DNA of 44,786 nucleotides from an uncultured Clostridia bacterium (lineage in GTDB: Bacteria; Bacillota; Clostridia; Oscillospirales; Oscillospiraceae). Positions 38,595 through 44,786 of the stretch are shown piece after piece. Both the position numbers and the translations under genes were made by a program. Positions within the stretch are counted from its first letter, which is position 1, and each line of letters opens with the position of its first letter. Where the stretch lies: assembly GCA_946411835.1 (NCBI GenBank), contig CAMKFK010000010.1, positions 1 to 44,786 on the forward strand, in the 5' to 3' direction. The notes under the pieces were generated by a model. It searched no databases, was not told where the DNA came from, and saw only the letters and a list, made by a program, of their open reading frames with translations.

Positions 38595-39395
38595 ATGATG
38601 ATCGGAGCAATTCTCGGCGACATGATCGGCGCGCCCTACGAATTTGACAGAAGCCCGAAAACAAAGGACTTCCCGATGTTTTCTGACCAAAGCCGGTTCA
38701 CCGACGATACCGTGATGACCATTGCCGTGGCGGAGGCGCTGCTGGACAACCGCGGCGCGTCAGATGACGACCTCAAGGCTGCCGTTGTCCAATCCATGCA
38801 GAAATGGGGACACAGGTATCCCCACGCCGGATACGGCGGGCGCTTTTCCGGCTGGCTCAGAGCGAAGGATCCGCAGCCCTACGGCAGCTACGGCAACGGC
38901 TCCGCCATGCGCGTGTCCGCGGCGGGCTGGCTGTATGATACCCTTGAAAAGACACGCCGCATCGCACGGCTGACGGCGGAGGTCACGCACAACCACCCGG
39001 AGGGCGTCAAGGGCGCGGAGGCAACTGCCACCGCAATTTACCTTGCCCGAACCGGTCACGGCAAGGACGAGATTCGGGATACCATCGTTGCCGCGTTCGG
39101 CTACGACCTGTCCCGCACCTGCGACGAGATACGCCCCGCCTATCATCATGTGGAGACCTGTCAGGAAACCGTCCCGGAGGCAATCACGGCTTTTCTGGAG
39201 GGGACGGATTTCGAGGACGTGATCCGCACGGCGGTCTCCCTCGGCGGCGACTGCGACACGCTGACCTGCATCGCTGGAAGCATCGCGGAGGCGTTCTACA
39301 GCGTGCCCGCCCTCTTTGAGGCAGAGTGCAAAGCCCGCCTGCCGGAGGATATGATGGAGGTGCTGAATCGCTTCGACGAAGCCCGAGGGCGGTAG
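38595..39395 (+). CDS. ADP-ribosylglycohydrolase (DraG/ARH family)
   Basis: 266 residues; ATG at 38595 or the adjacent one at 38598, with AAGGAGGTCAGC upstream. The metal-binding residues of the family are all visible: GAILGDMIGAPYEF at the start, TDDTVMTIA near residue 35, and the C-terminal GGDCDTL. The enzyme removes ADP-ribose from proteins or nucleic acids. It has standard length and looks intact. On a mobile element it could reverse ADP-ribosylating toxins or modifications; no partner ADP-ribosyltransferase is seen in the window. Confidence 0.92.
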   Translation: MMIGAILGDMIGAPYEFDRSPKTKDFPMFSDQSRFTDDTVMTIAVAEALLDNRGASDDDLKAAVVQSMQKWGHRYPHAGYGGRFSGWLRAKDPQPYGSYGNGSAMRVSAAGWLYDTLEKTRRIARLTAEVTHNHPEGVKGAEATATAIYLARTGHGKDEIRDTIVAAFGYDLSRTCDEIRPAYHHVETCQETVPEAITAFLEGTDFEDVIRTAVSLGGDCDTLTCIAGSIAEAFYSVPALFEAECKARLPEDMMEVLNRFDEARGR

Positions 39396-39483
39396 GAGGG
39401 ATACAACGACGCCTGACTGAACGGCAACAGCGTCATCGAGGATGCGACGGAACGTGACTGTCTTCCCTTGCGGCAACCGCAAG

Positions 39484-39512
39484 TTTACAATCGCGCCCAA
39501 CTTTGCTACAAT
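39484..39512 (+). promoter_or_regulatory. Operon B promoter
   Basis: -35 TTTACA (39484-39489), 17-bp spacer, -10 TACAAT (39507-39512). Boxes and spacing are the same as in copy 1, with a partly different spacer. A perfect 7-bp inverted repeat directly abuts the -35 and is a candidate operator. Confidence 0.8.
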
Positions 39513-39568
39513 ATCCCTGTATTTCAGGGCGGATCATTTTTAGGGCGGATCATTCTTAGGGTGGAGCT

Positions 39569-39616
39569 GTGAGACAAGGGGTCACTATACCCTTTGGGCT
39601 CCGCGTAAGACCTTGA
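39569..39616 (+). CDS. Putative 15-codon leader peptide, copy 2
   Basis: Same predicted peptide as copy 1, (M)RQGVTIPFGLRVRP, from GTG. The single nucleotide difference is a synonymous GTT/GTC. Translation is uncertain because the ribosome-binding site is close to the GTG. Confidence 0.3.
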   Translation: MRQGVTIPFGLRVRP

Positions 39617-39642
39617 AGTGCGAAACACATACGGACCAAGAA

Positions 39643-39682
39643 GACTGTAATTACCCGTAACGGGCGATTGCGGTCTTTTTTT
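39643..39682 (+). terminator. Intrinsic terminator ending leader copy 2
   Basis: GACTGTAATTACCC (39643-39656) pairs with GGGCGATTGCGGTC (39662-39675), with G-U pairs, then seven T. It lies 35 nt before the operon B start codon. Confidence 0.88.
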
Positions 39683-39716
39683 GCGTCCGGAGAAAAACGA
39701 AAGGAGCAAGAAGACC

Positions 39717-41825
39717 ATGAGTGACCTCAGCGAACTGTTTGGCACGATGCAGGAGGACGGACAGGAGCCGGACTTCGACGCCATCTTCGGCGGAGAAGCA
39801 TCGGACGCGCCCCCGATTCCCGCAGAAGAGCCGAAAACCATCGAGCGCGTGGAGAATCAGCCCGAACCGGAAACCACGCAGATGCCGGAAGTGAGCAAAT
39901 CGACTGCTGACAAGCCGACGAAAAACGCCGAAAAGGCAAAGAGTAAGAAACCCACCCCCGAGCCGGAGCCCAACCTGTTCTCCGCGTTCAATCAACAGGA
40001 GGACGAAACGCCGCCCGCACCAAATGTCGAAGGCGCAGCGATCTCCCTGTTCGACAAGCCCGCTGTGTTCTCCTACGGCGCGGCGAAGGAACCCATCGAG
40101 GACGGCTCCGTCACCTTTGAGGAGCTGCGCATCCGCAAATCCGAAGATTTCCCGGAGCTGGAGAGCGGCAAGAGCGTTTCGTGGCGCATCAAGTATGGCA
40201 GCGTCAGCAAGAGCGTCGCAGACCCCAAGGCGGACACTGTCGCCAAGGTCAAGGAGGAGATCGAGCGGTCGAAGGCGTTCCTCGATGGCTTGAAGAAAGC
40301 AAAGACCGACAAGGAGCGCAGCCCCGAATGCCTTGTCTCGCCGGTGGTCATCGCCAAGAGCAAGGGCATCGCCGCCTATGCGGGCGTGTTCCCCACGGTG
40401 GAGGCGGCGCGCTCGTCGGACAAGGTCATCTGCATCTTGCCCGCCAATGACGGGAAGATCTATGAGATGCGGAAAAGCGAGCTGGGCGAGTTCATCGCGC
40501 CGAAACACAAGGTCGTGGATTTTGCAGAGGTCAGAGCCGGGTTTACCCCGGTCCTGCCTCTCATCCCGCGCGAGCTGACGGGGCAGATCATCTCGTTTTT
40601 CCGCTGCTTCATGAATGAGGCGGCGGAGTACGAGGCGATGGTGTTCGTCTACTGGGACAGGCAGGAGCGGGAGTTCGTCGCCTTCGTCCCGAAGCAGACC
40701 ACCACGAAGGCGAGCATCCACGCGGAGCTGTCGGGCAACACCCTGCCCGAAGACCGATATCTCCACTATGCGGACATCCACTCCCACAACAGCATGGCGG
40801 CGAAGTTCTCCGCCATCGACGACGCGGACGAAAAGGCGACGCGGCTCTACATCGTGATCGGCCGCCTCGACAGATTCTTCCCCGACGTAAGAGCGCGGGT
40901 GTCCTGCGGCGGGACATACCTGCCCATCGACCCCCATCTGGTGATGGAGAGCATTGGCGAGGACTTCCCGACGGAATGGCTGGATCGGGTGGAGCGCGTC
41001 AGTGACGATTCAAAAAAACCTGCCGGGGTTCCGCTTTCTGCCGAACATGGAGGAGCTGGGATTATGAAATTCTCGCTGGAACGTCCCGTGAAGATCGTCA
41101 TGCTCGGCGCGGGCGGCACAGGCGGGCACATTGCCCCGCACCTCTATCGGCTGCTGTACTCGCTCGACCGCCCCGTGCGCTACATCATCTGCGACGGCGA
41201 CGTGGTGGAGCGGAAAAACCTTGTGCGGCAGAATTTCATCCCCGCAGGCCTCGGCGAGAACAAGGCAAAGGTGTTGGCGGAGCGGTACTCCACCGTCTTC
41301 GGCATGGAGACGGAGTATGTGCCGGACTTCATCGAGGACGAAGCGCGGCTCAAGAAACTCATCGAGCCGAGGCAATGGCGTACCCAGCCGTACAGCAGCC
41401 AGAGCATTTCGGAGCTGGTCATCCTCATCGGCGCGGTGGACAACAACCGCAGCCGCCAGCTTTGCCACAAGGTGTTCTACGAGGCGAACGATCTCGTCTA
41501 CATCGACAGCGGCAACGGGCAGCACACCGGTCAGGTGGTCTGCGGCATCCGCAGCGGCGGCAGGACGTTCTATCGTCCCGTCGGAAAGGTGTACCCGGAC
41601 GTTCTGAGCGACACGGACAAGTTTCCGACGGAGCTGAGCTGTGCGGAGGCGTCGGTCTCCGCGCCGCAGAGCATCACGGCAAACGTCACGGCTGCCACGG
41701 TGGTCGTGGACATGATCTACAACATTCTGGCGCAGGGGGAGAGCCGCGTCCGGCTGGCGACGTTTTCCACAACGTCCTGCAACGTGCGCCCCACCCTGCA
41801 AAAGCAGAGGAGGAAAGCGGCATGA
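39717..41825 (+). CDS. JAB/JAMM-like and ThiF/E1-like fusion protein (PRTRC-type)
   Basis: 702 residues from ATG 39717 (AAAGGAG upstream). Residues ~1-120 are acidic and Pro-rich, probably disordered. A JAB/MPN-like domain shows H-S-H-x7-S-x2-D at about 355-368 (HSHNSMAAKFSAIDD), the metal site of JAMM peptidases with Asn in place of Pro. A ThiF/E1-like Rossmann domain follows: GAGGTGG (464-470), ICDGDVVERKNLVRQNF, and a candidate Cys in TELSCAEAS. PRTRC cassettes (ParB-related, ThiF-related) encode separate A (JAB) and ThiF proteins; here they are fused. The target of adenylation or cleavage is unknown. First gene of operon B. Confidence 0.8.
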   Translation: MSDLSELFGTMQEDGQEPDFDAIFGGEASDAPPIPAEEPKTIERVENQPEPETTQMPEVSKSTADKPTKNAEKAKSKKPTPEPEPNLFSAFNQQEDETPPAPNVEGAAISLFDKPAVFSYGAAKEPIEDGSVTFEELRIRKSEDFPELESGKSVSWRIKYGSVSKSVADPKADTVAKVKEEIERSKAFLDGLKKAKTDKERSPECLVSPVVIAKSKGIAAYAGVFPTVEAARSSDKVICILPANDGKIYEMRKSELGEFIAPKHKVVDFAEVRAGFTPVLPLIPRELTGQIISFFRCFMNEAAEYEAMVFVYWDRQEREFVAFVPKQTTTKASIHAELSGNTLPEDRYLHYADIHSHNSMAAKFSAIDDADEKATRLYIVIGRLDRFFPDVRARVSCGGTYLPIDPHLVMESIGEDFPTEWLDRVERVSDDSKKPAGVPLSAEHGGAGIMKFSLERPVKIVMLGAGGTGGHIAPHLYRLLYSLDRPVRYIICDGDVVERKNLVRQNFIPAGLGENKAKVLAERYSTVFGMETEYVPDFIEDEARLKKLIEPRQWRTQPYSSQSISELVILIGAVDNNRSRQLCHKVFYEANDLVYIDSGNGQHTGQVVCGIRSGGRTFYRPVGKVYPDVLSDTDKFPTELSCAEASVSAPQSITANVTAATVVVDMIYNILAQGESRVRLATFSTTSCNVRPTLQKQRRKAA

Positions 41826-42205
41826 AAAATCGCATCGTTCCCAACATAGAGCGGCTCGTGCTGGCATGGCTCGTCTGGCACACAGCCAGACCGAAGCGCA
41901 GGAGGAGAACGCGCCCGGCGAAAACGCCTTCCGCGCCGAAGAAGATCAGGGAAGCGGAAGCGGCGCTGGATCGCGCCGCCGATCAGGCGGTCACGGAAGA
42001 AATGCGGATGCGCGAGCAGATTGCCAAGACCGTGCGGGAGATCATGGAGGAAAACGGGCTGAGCGCCTATGACGGCGACGCAGAGCTAAAGCGCGTTGTC
42101 AGCACATTCCTGCTCCTGCGCGAGCAGGGCTATTCGCTCAGCGTCACCCCCGCGGAGAAAGCAACTGCCTTTGAGAAAAACAACGGGCTGCGCCGCGCGG
42201 CGTAA
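41822..42205 (+). CDS. Small basic then helical protein, unknown function
   Basis: 127 residues from an ATG overlapping the JAB-ThiF stop. The N-terminus has IERLVLAWLVWHTARP, a possible amphipathic or short membrane helix, then an Arg/Lys/Pro-rich stretch, and a helical C-terminal part with MRMREQIAKTVREIMEENG and VVSTFLLLREQGYSLSV. The coupled position suggests a partner of the JAB-ThiF protein, perhaps a small PRTRC component. No recognised domain. Confidence 0.6.
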   Translation: MKNRIVPNIERLVLAWLVWHTARPKRRRRTRPAKTPSAPKKIREAEAALDRAADQAVTEEMRMREQIAKTVREIMEENGLSAYDGDAELKRVVSTFLLLREQGYSLSVTPAEKATAFEKNNGLRRAA

Positions 42206-42229
42206 GCACAGAAAACGGAGGAAAAGTAT

Positions 42230-42688
42230 ATGTCGATCAAGTCAATCGAATCGCAGGAGCGCAATATGCGCCGCCTCGCGGAGCTGCTGGGGCATGACCT
42301 CAGCTACATCGGCGGAGCGCGCGAATCCGGTCCGAACGGAGAGAAGAAGATGTTTCTCAACCTCGGCAAGACCTTCCTTCGCACGCTTGCCAAGGATCTC
42401 GGGCTTCATGACGTCAAGGTCACGTCCAATCCGGGCGGCATCGCCGTGTCCGGCGAGTGCAGCCTTTACGGCATGTGGGAAAACGGCGGCATCTGCGTCT
42501 GCATCTCCCAGCCCTGCCTCTCAGGTATGGACACCGTGCTGTACCGGAGCATCCGCCATGTGCGGGATTACAAGGGAGGACACAACCATTTTGTGAGCCG
42601 CTCGGAGCTGGCGGACATGAGCTATGACCAATTCTTGAACCGGCTGCTGACCGTCAGAAGGGACTCGACGTATGAGCGGGCAGCCTGA
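42230..42688 (+). CDS. Conserved element protein, unknown function
   Basis: 152 residues with GGAGG 7 bases before the ATG. It reads MSIKSIESQERNMRRLAELL, then KMFLNLGKTFLRTLAKDLGL, KVTSNPGGIAVSGECSLYG and HNHFVSRSELADMSYDQF. Soluble, mixed alpha/beta, four Cys, no known motif. Overlap of 17 nt with the DNA methyltransferase-like gene suggests joint expression. Comparable small proteins occur with such methyltransferases in Clostridia elements, by recollection. Confidence 0.6.
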   Translation: MSIKSIESQERNMRRLAELLGHDLSYIGGARESGPNGEKKMFLNLGKTFLRTLAKDLGLHDVKVTSNPGGIAVSGECSLYGMWENGGICVCISQPCLSGMDTVLYRSIRHVRDYKGGHNHFVSRSELADMSYDQFLNRLLTVRRDSTYERAA

Positions 42689-44075
42689 GCGCGTTTACGC
42701 GCTGGAACAGCTGACGCGCTCGCGTGCCGTCATCCTAAAAGAGTGCGCGGAGCTGCTGGCGAACCGCGGCAAGATCGAACAGTACCGCGAGACGAACCTC
42801 GCCAGAGCGCAGGATGCCTATCTGGAGCTGCAAAAGGCGCAGAAGCATATCCTCGACGCCCTGCGGGACGCGCAACACGGTCTGCTGGAAATCGAAGAGG
42901 ACGCCATCGCCGCCACGGCGGGCAAGCTGTATCAGGGCTTCGCAGGCTTCAACCTCATGTCGCGGAGCTACAAGCCCGTCTACGACGTGCTGACCGGCTT
43001 CGCCGAGCAGCTGCCGGAGTCGCAGAACACGGTAAACGCGCAGGTCATCGGGCGGCTGATGAACAACGTCCGCATGGGCTACTACCCGACCGACCCGGAC
43101 AACGTCGCTCACATCCTGTGGGGCATCCAGTTTCCCGAGGGCGTGACGACCAACGTGCTCGACCCCTGCTGCGGTTGCGGCAAGGCGCTGCGCCAGATCG
43201 CCACGGGCAACAACTGCTATACCTACGGCGTGGAGCTGGACGAGCAGCGGGCGGAGGAGGCGCAAGGCCGCCTGCACCGCGTCGGTATCGGCAGCTACTT
43301 CTACAGCCGCATCAGCCGCGAGGCGTTCCACCTGCTGTTCCTCAACCCGCCGTACCTCAGCGTACTGCGCGAGGGCGGGAGCAGGACGCGCAATGAGAAG
43401 CGGTTCTTGATCGAGAACGTCGAACGGCTGATGATGGGCGGTGTGCTGATCTACGTCATCCCGTACTATCGGCTGACGGCGGACATCTGCCGCGTCCTCT
43501 CGGACAACTTCACGGATTTGGGAGTATGGCGCTTTACCGATTCCGAGTTTCGGAAGTTCAAACAGGCGGTAGTCATCGGCACGCGGAAAAAGCGGAGCGA
43601 GGACGCGGAGTCAGCGGCACGGTTGGAACGCCTTTCGTATGCCGGAGAGGATATCCCCGTCATCACGGAGATCGAGGAAAACCGCTACGCCGTCCCCGCT
43701 GTGCAGAAGACCGTCGAGACCTTCAAGGGTGAACGCTTCAACGAAAAGGAGCTGGAACGCCAGTTGAAGGCGTCGGACAGCATCCGGCGTATGATGAACG
43801 CCAAAAGCGAGCTGGACAGAGGGACGAAGCACCCGCTGCTGCCGCTGTCCATCGGGCAGATCGGTCTGGTGGGCGGCTCCGGCATGATCAACGGGCTCAT
43901 CGCGTGCGACACCCCGCACATCGTCAAGGGGCGCATCGTCAAGGTGAAGAACGTGGAGCGCGAGGAACAGTTCAGCTATAACGGAAAGCACATGGGCGCG
44001 GAGGTACGCGAGACCGTCAGCAACAAGATGATCTTCAACGTCCTCACGCCGCAAGGCTTCCGTTCGCTGGCATGA
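42672..44075 (+). CDS. DNA adenine methyltransferase-like protein (DUF6094-like)
   Basis: 467 residues. An N-terminal helical region (~1-130) precedes a Rossmann methyltransferase with motif I LDPCCGCGK (about 163-171) and the catalytic NPPY (225-228) of N6-adenine or N4-cytosine DNA methyltransferases, then GGVLIYVIPYYRL. No target-recognition domain or restriction partner is evident, so an orphan methylase that shields or marks element DNA is the simplest view. A recalled match is DUF6094. Its start overlaps the preceding gene. Confidence 0.75.
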   Translation: MSGQPERVYALEQLTRSRAVILKECAELLANRGKIEQYRETNLARAQDAYLELQKAQKHILDALRDAQHGLLEIEEDAIAATAGKLYQGFAGFNLMSRSYKPVYDVLTGFAEQLPESQNTVNAQVIGRLMNNVRMGYYPTDPDNVAHILWGIQFPEGVTTNVLDPCCGCGKALRQIATGNNCYTYGVELDEQRAEEAQGRLHRVGIGSYFYSRISREAFHLLFLNPPYLSVLREGGSRTRNEKRFLIENVERLMMGGVLIYVIPYYRLTADICRVLSDNFTDLGVWRFTDSEFRKFKQAVVIGTRKKRSEDAESAARLERLSYAGEDIPVITEIEENRYAVPAVQKTVETFKGERFNEKELERQLKASDSIRRMMNAKSELDRGTKHPLLPLSIGQIGLVGGSGMINGLIACDTPHIVKGRIVKVKNVEREEQFSYNGKHMGAEVRETVSNKMIFNVLTPQGFRSLA

Positions 44076-44090
44076 GAAAAGGAGAATGCG

Positions 44091-44354
44091 ATGTTATTTC
44101 AACCGGGAGAATTCATGGCGACGCCCGCCGTGCTTGCGGCGGTGCCGCGCAGCGTCATCGACCTTGCCCTTGCCCGCCATCTGAGCGGCGACTGGGGCGA
44201 CATGAGCGACGCGGACAAGCAGACAAACAACCGCGCGCTGAAGGACGGGAGCAGGCTGTTCTCGGCGTATCAGGTGCGGGAGGACACCCGTATCTGGATC
44301 ATCACCGAGGCGGACCGCTCCGCGACGACGGTGCTGCTGCCGGAGGACTATTGA
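44091..44354 (+). CDS. Small conserved plasmid/element protein
   Basis: 87 residues with AGGAG before the ATG. It reads MLFQPGEFMATPAVLAAVPR, then LARHLSGDWGDMSDADKQTN and IWIITEADRSATTVLLPEDY. This sequence pattern is very widespread on plasmids and conjugative elements, often mislabelled as a restriction subunit. Fold small, alpha/beta; function not known. It lies 2 nt before the start of the next gene, in operon B. Confidence 0.75.
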   Translation: MLFQPGEFMATPAVLAAVPRSVIDLALARHLSGDWGDMSDADKQTNNRALKDGSRLFSAYQVREDTRIWIITEADRSATTVLLPEDY

Positions 44355-44356
44355 GC

Positions 44357-44647
44357 ATGGACATTGACCTCAAACGGCTGCAACACAGCCTGAAAAACGC
44401 GGAGCCGGAGGAATCCGTATCCCACGACGATGTGAACCCGTACCTGTTTTCGCTCGTGCAGCGCCTGCTGGCGGGCGAGAATGTGACCTACGGCGAGATC
44501 GACTTCTCGCAGTTCGAGGCGGACGACCTTCGCGTGGTCAGCTATTTCTGCCAGATGCGGGACAGCTTCGCAGATAGACTGCGCGGGTTGGTCAGAGAGA
44601 TCGGCAACGCACAGGCGCTTTCCTGCAAGGCGCGCTCGTTCTGCTGA
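44357..44647 (+). CDS. Small conserved hypothetical protein
   Basis: 96 residues from ATG 44357, 2 nt after the previous stop. It reads MDIDLKRLQHSLKNAEPEES with LFSLVQRLLAGENVTYGEID and VVSYFCQMRDSFADRLRGL, a mainly helical soluble protein. No recognised domain. Continuous spacing supports a real gene of operon B. Confidence 0.65.
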   Translation: MDIDLKRLQHSLKNAEPEESVSHDDVNPYLFSLVQRLLAGENVTYGEIDFSQFEADDLRVVSYFCQMRDSFADRLRGLVREIGNAQALSCKARSFC

Positions 44648-44656
44648 GGTGGGCGT

Positions 44657-44786
44657 ATGACGGAAATCAGTGAGCTGCTCTGGGAGGGGCTTTACACGCT
44701 CAAGGAGCTGTATGACCACGGCAAGGAGGACACGCACGGCGACAGCATTTACTTTTGCGCAAAGACGCGGTCAAGAGAGAAATTGT
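44657..44786 (+). CDS. Hypothetical protein, 3'-partial at window edge
   Basis: An ATG preceded by GAGGTGGGCGT opens a frame reading MTEISELLWEGLYTLKELYD, then HGKEDTHGDSIYFCAKTRSR, still open at the last base. It continues operon B beyond the window. No family recognised. Confidence 0.55.
   Translation, partial: MTEISELLWEGLYTLKELYDHGKEDTHGDSIYFCAKTRSREKL

Larger units (their letters stand above)
39519..39682 (+). ncRNA. Structured attenuator-like leader RNA, copy 2
   Basis: Predicted ~164-nt transcript. The tandem 16-nt repeats start at 39526 and 39542, followed by AGGGTGGAGC at 39558. The 7-bp stem, inner AAGGG/CCCTT hairpin and AAGACC:GGTCTT alternative pairing of copy 1 are all retained. 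Its terminator arm differs from copy 1 by an A-to-G change that keeps pairing as G-U, a hint of selection on structure. Confidence 0.6.
39467..39702 (+). repeat. Long direct repeat, copy 2 (promoter-leader-terminator)
   Basis: Second copy of the element at 23825-24060, same orientation, 15.6 kb away, here before operon B. The upstream inverted repeat is perfect in this copy (CTTGCGG-CAA-CCGCAAG, 39467-39483). Homology starts at that inverted repeat in both copies and fades just before each start codon; flanking genes differ. Confidence 0.92.

Noticed and set aside
42672-44354. Type I restriction-modification system
   Set aside because: A methyltransferase-like protein is present but no specificity or nuclease subunit; the 87-aa protein often labelled as a restriction subunit has no such domain.
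1-44786. Genome-wide TAG reassignment to an amino acid
   Set aside because: Several genes end with TAG at normal operon spacing, with ribosome-binding sites for the next gene directly after.
1-44786. CRISPR array, tRNA or rRNA genes
   Set aside because: No regular repeat-spacer pattern was seen; the iterons and the TrbL-tail repeat are too short or inside coding sequence. No tRNA cloverleaf or rRNA sequence was recognised by eye.

Overview
The window (about 44.8 kb, GC-rich) looks like one stretch of an integrative and conjugative element, or a related conjugative plasmid, from a high-GC Clostridia-type Bacillota, probably a gut Oscillospiraceae-like host. The evidence is the gene set: a Gram-positive type IV secretion module (VirB2-like, TrbL/VirB6-like, NlpC/P60 hydrolase, PrgI, VirB4, VirD4), a RepA_N-type initiator with internal iterons, and an accessory replication set (SF2 helicase, beta clamp, SSB). 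Strong Shine-Dalgarno sequences and many 4-nt ATGA overlaps fit Bacillota operons. No relaxase, integrase, rRNA or tRNA gene was seen, so the element continues beyond both edges.

Layout. 1-2.4 kb: 3' part of a surface protein with repeated Cna_B/SpaA domains. 2.5-2.6 kb: a 38-codon gene on the minus strand with its own promoter. 2.7-14.3 kb: transfer operon, interrupted by a minus-strand PIN toxin/antitoxin cassette at 7.6-8.3 kb. 14.3-17.2 kb: RepA with 23-bp-spaced iterons inside the gene, a winged-helix-like protein and an S1-like OB-fold protein, closed by a strong terminator. 17.2-18.6 kb: divergent XRE repressor and unknown gene. 18.6-23.8 kb: an insertion island unlike its surroundings, with TetR and two alpha/beta hydrolases, a diguanylate cyclase, and remnants of a serine recombinase, a phospholipase D-type synthase and an IS transposase. 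23.8-34.3 kb: operon A (helicase, beta clamp, zinc-finger protein, PAPS-reductase-like PP-loop protein, sigma-region-2-like protein, MoxR ATPase, SSB, VWA protein). 34.4-39.4 kb: cargo (flavodoxin, HD-GYP phosphodiesterase, methyltransferase, two unknown proteins, ADP-ribosylglycohydrolase). 39.5 kb to the end: operon B (a JAB-ThiF fusion resembling PRTRC cassettes, a DNA methyltransferase-like protein and small conserved proteins).

The most striking non-coding feature is a ~236-bp direct repeat at 23825-24060 and 39467-39702. Each copy carries a promoter, an almost unchanged leader with tandem 16-nt repeats and a possible 15-codon leader peptide, and an intrinsic terminator just before the first gene of operon A or B. 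The two operons are thus probably co-controlled by a shared attenuation or antitermination leader.

Integrity. VirB4 has a 1-nt frameshift, VirD4 an in-frame TAG, and the gene at 17.75 kb a 1-nt frameshift in a T run; a start region at 32.2 kb also looks frameshifted in an A run. Either the element is decaying or the sequence carries homopolymer indel errors. The TAG in VirD4 is not explained by indels.
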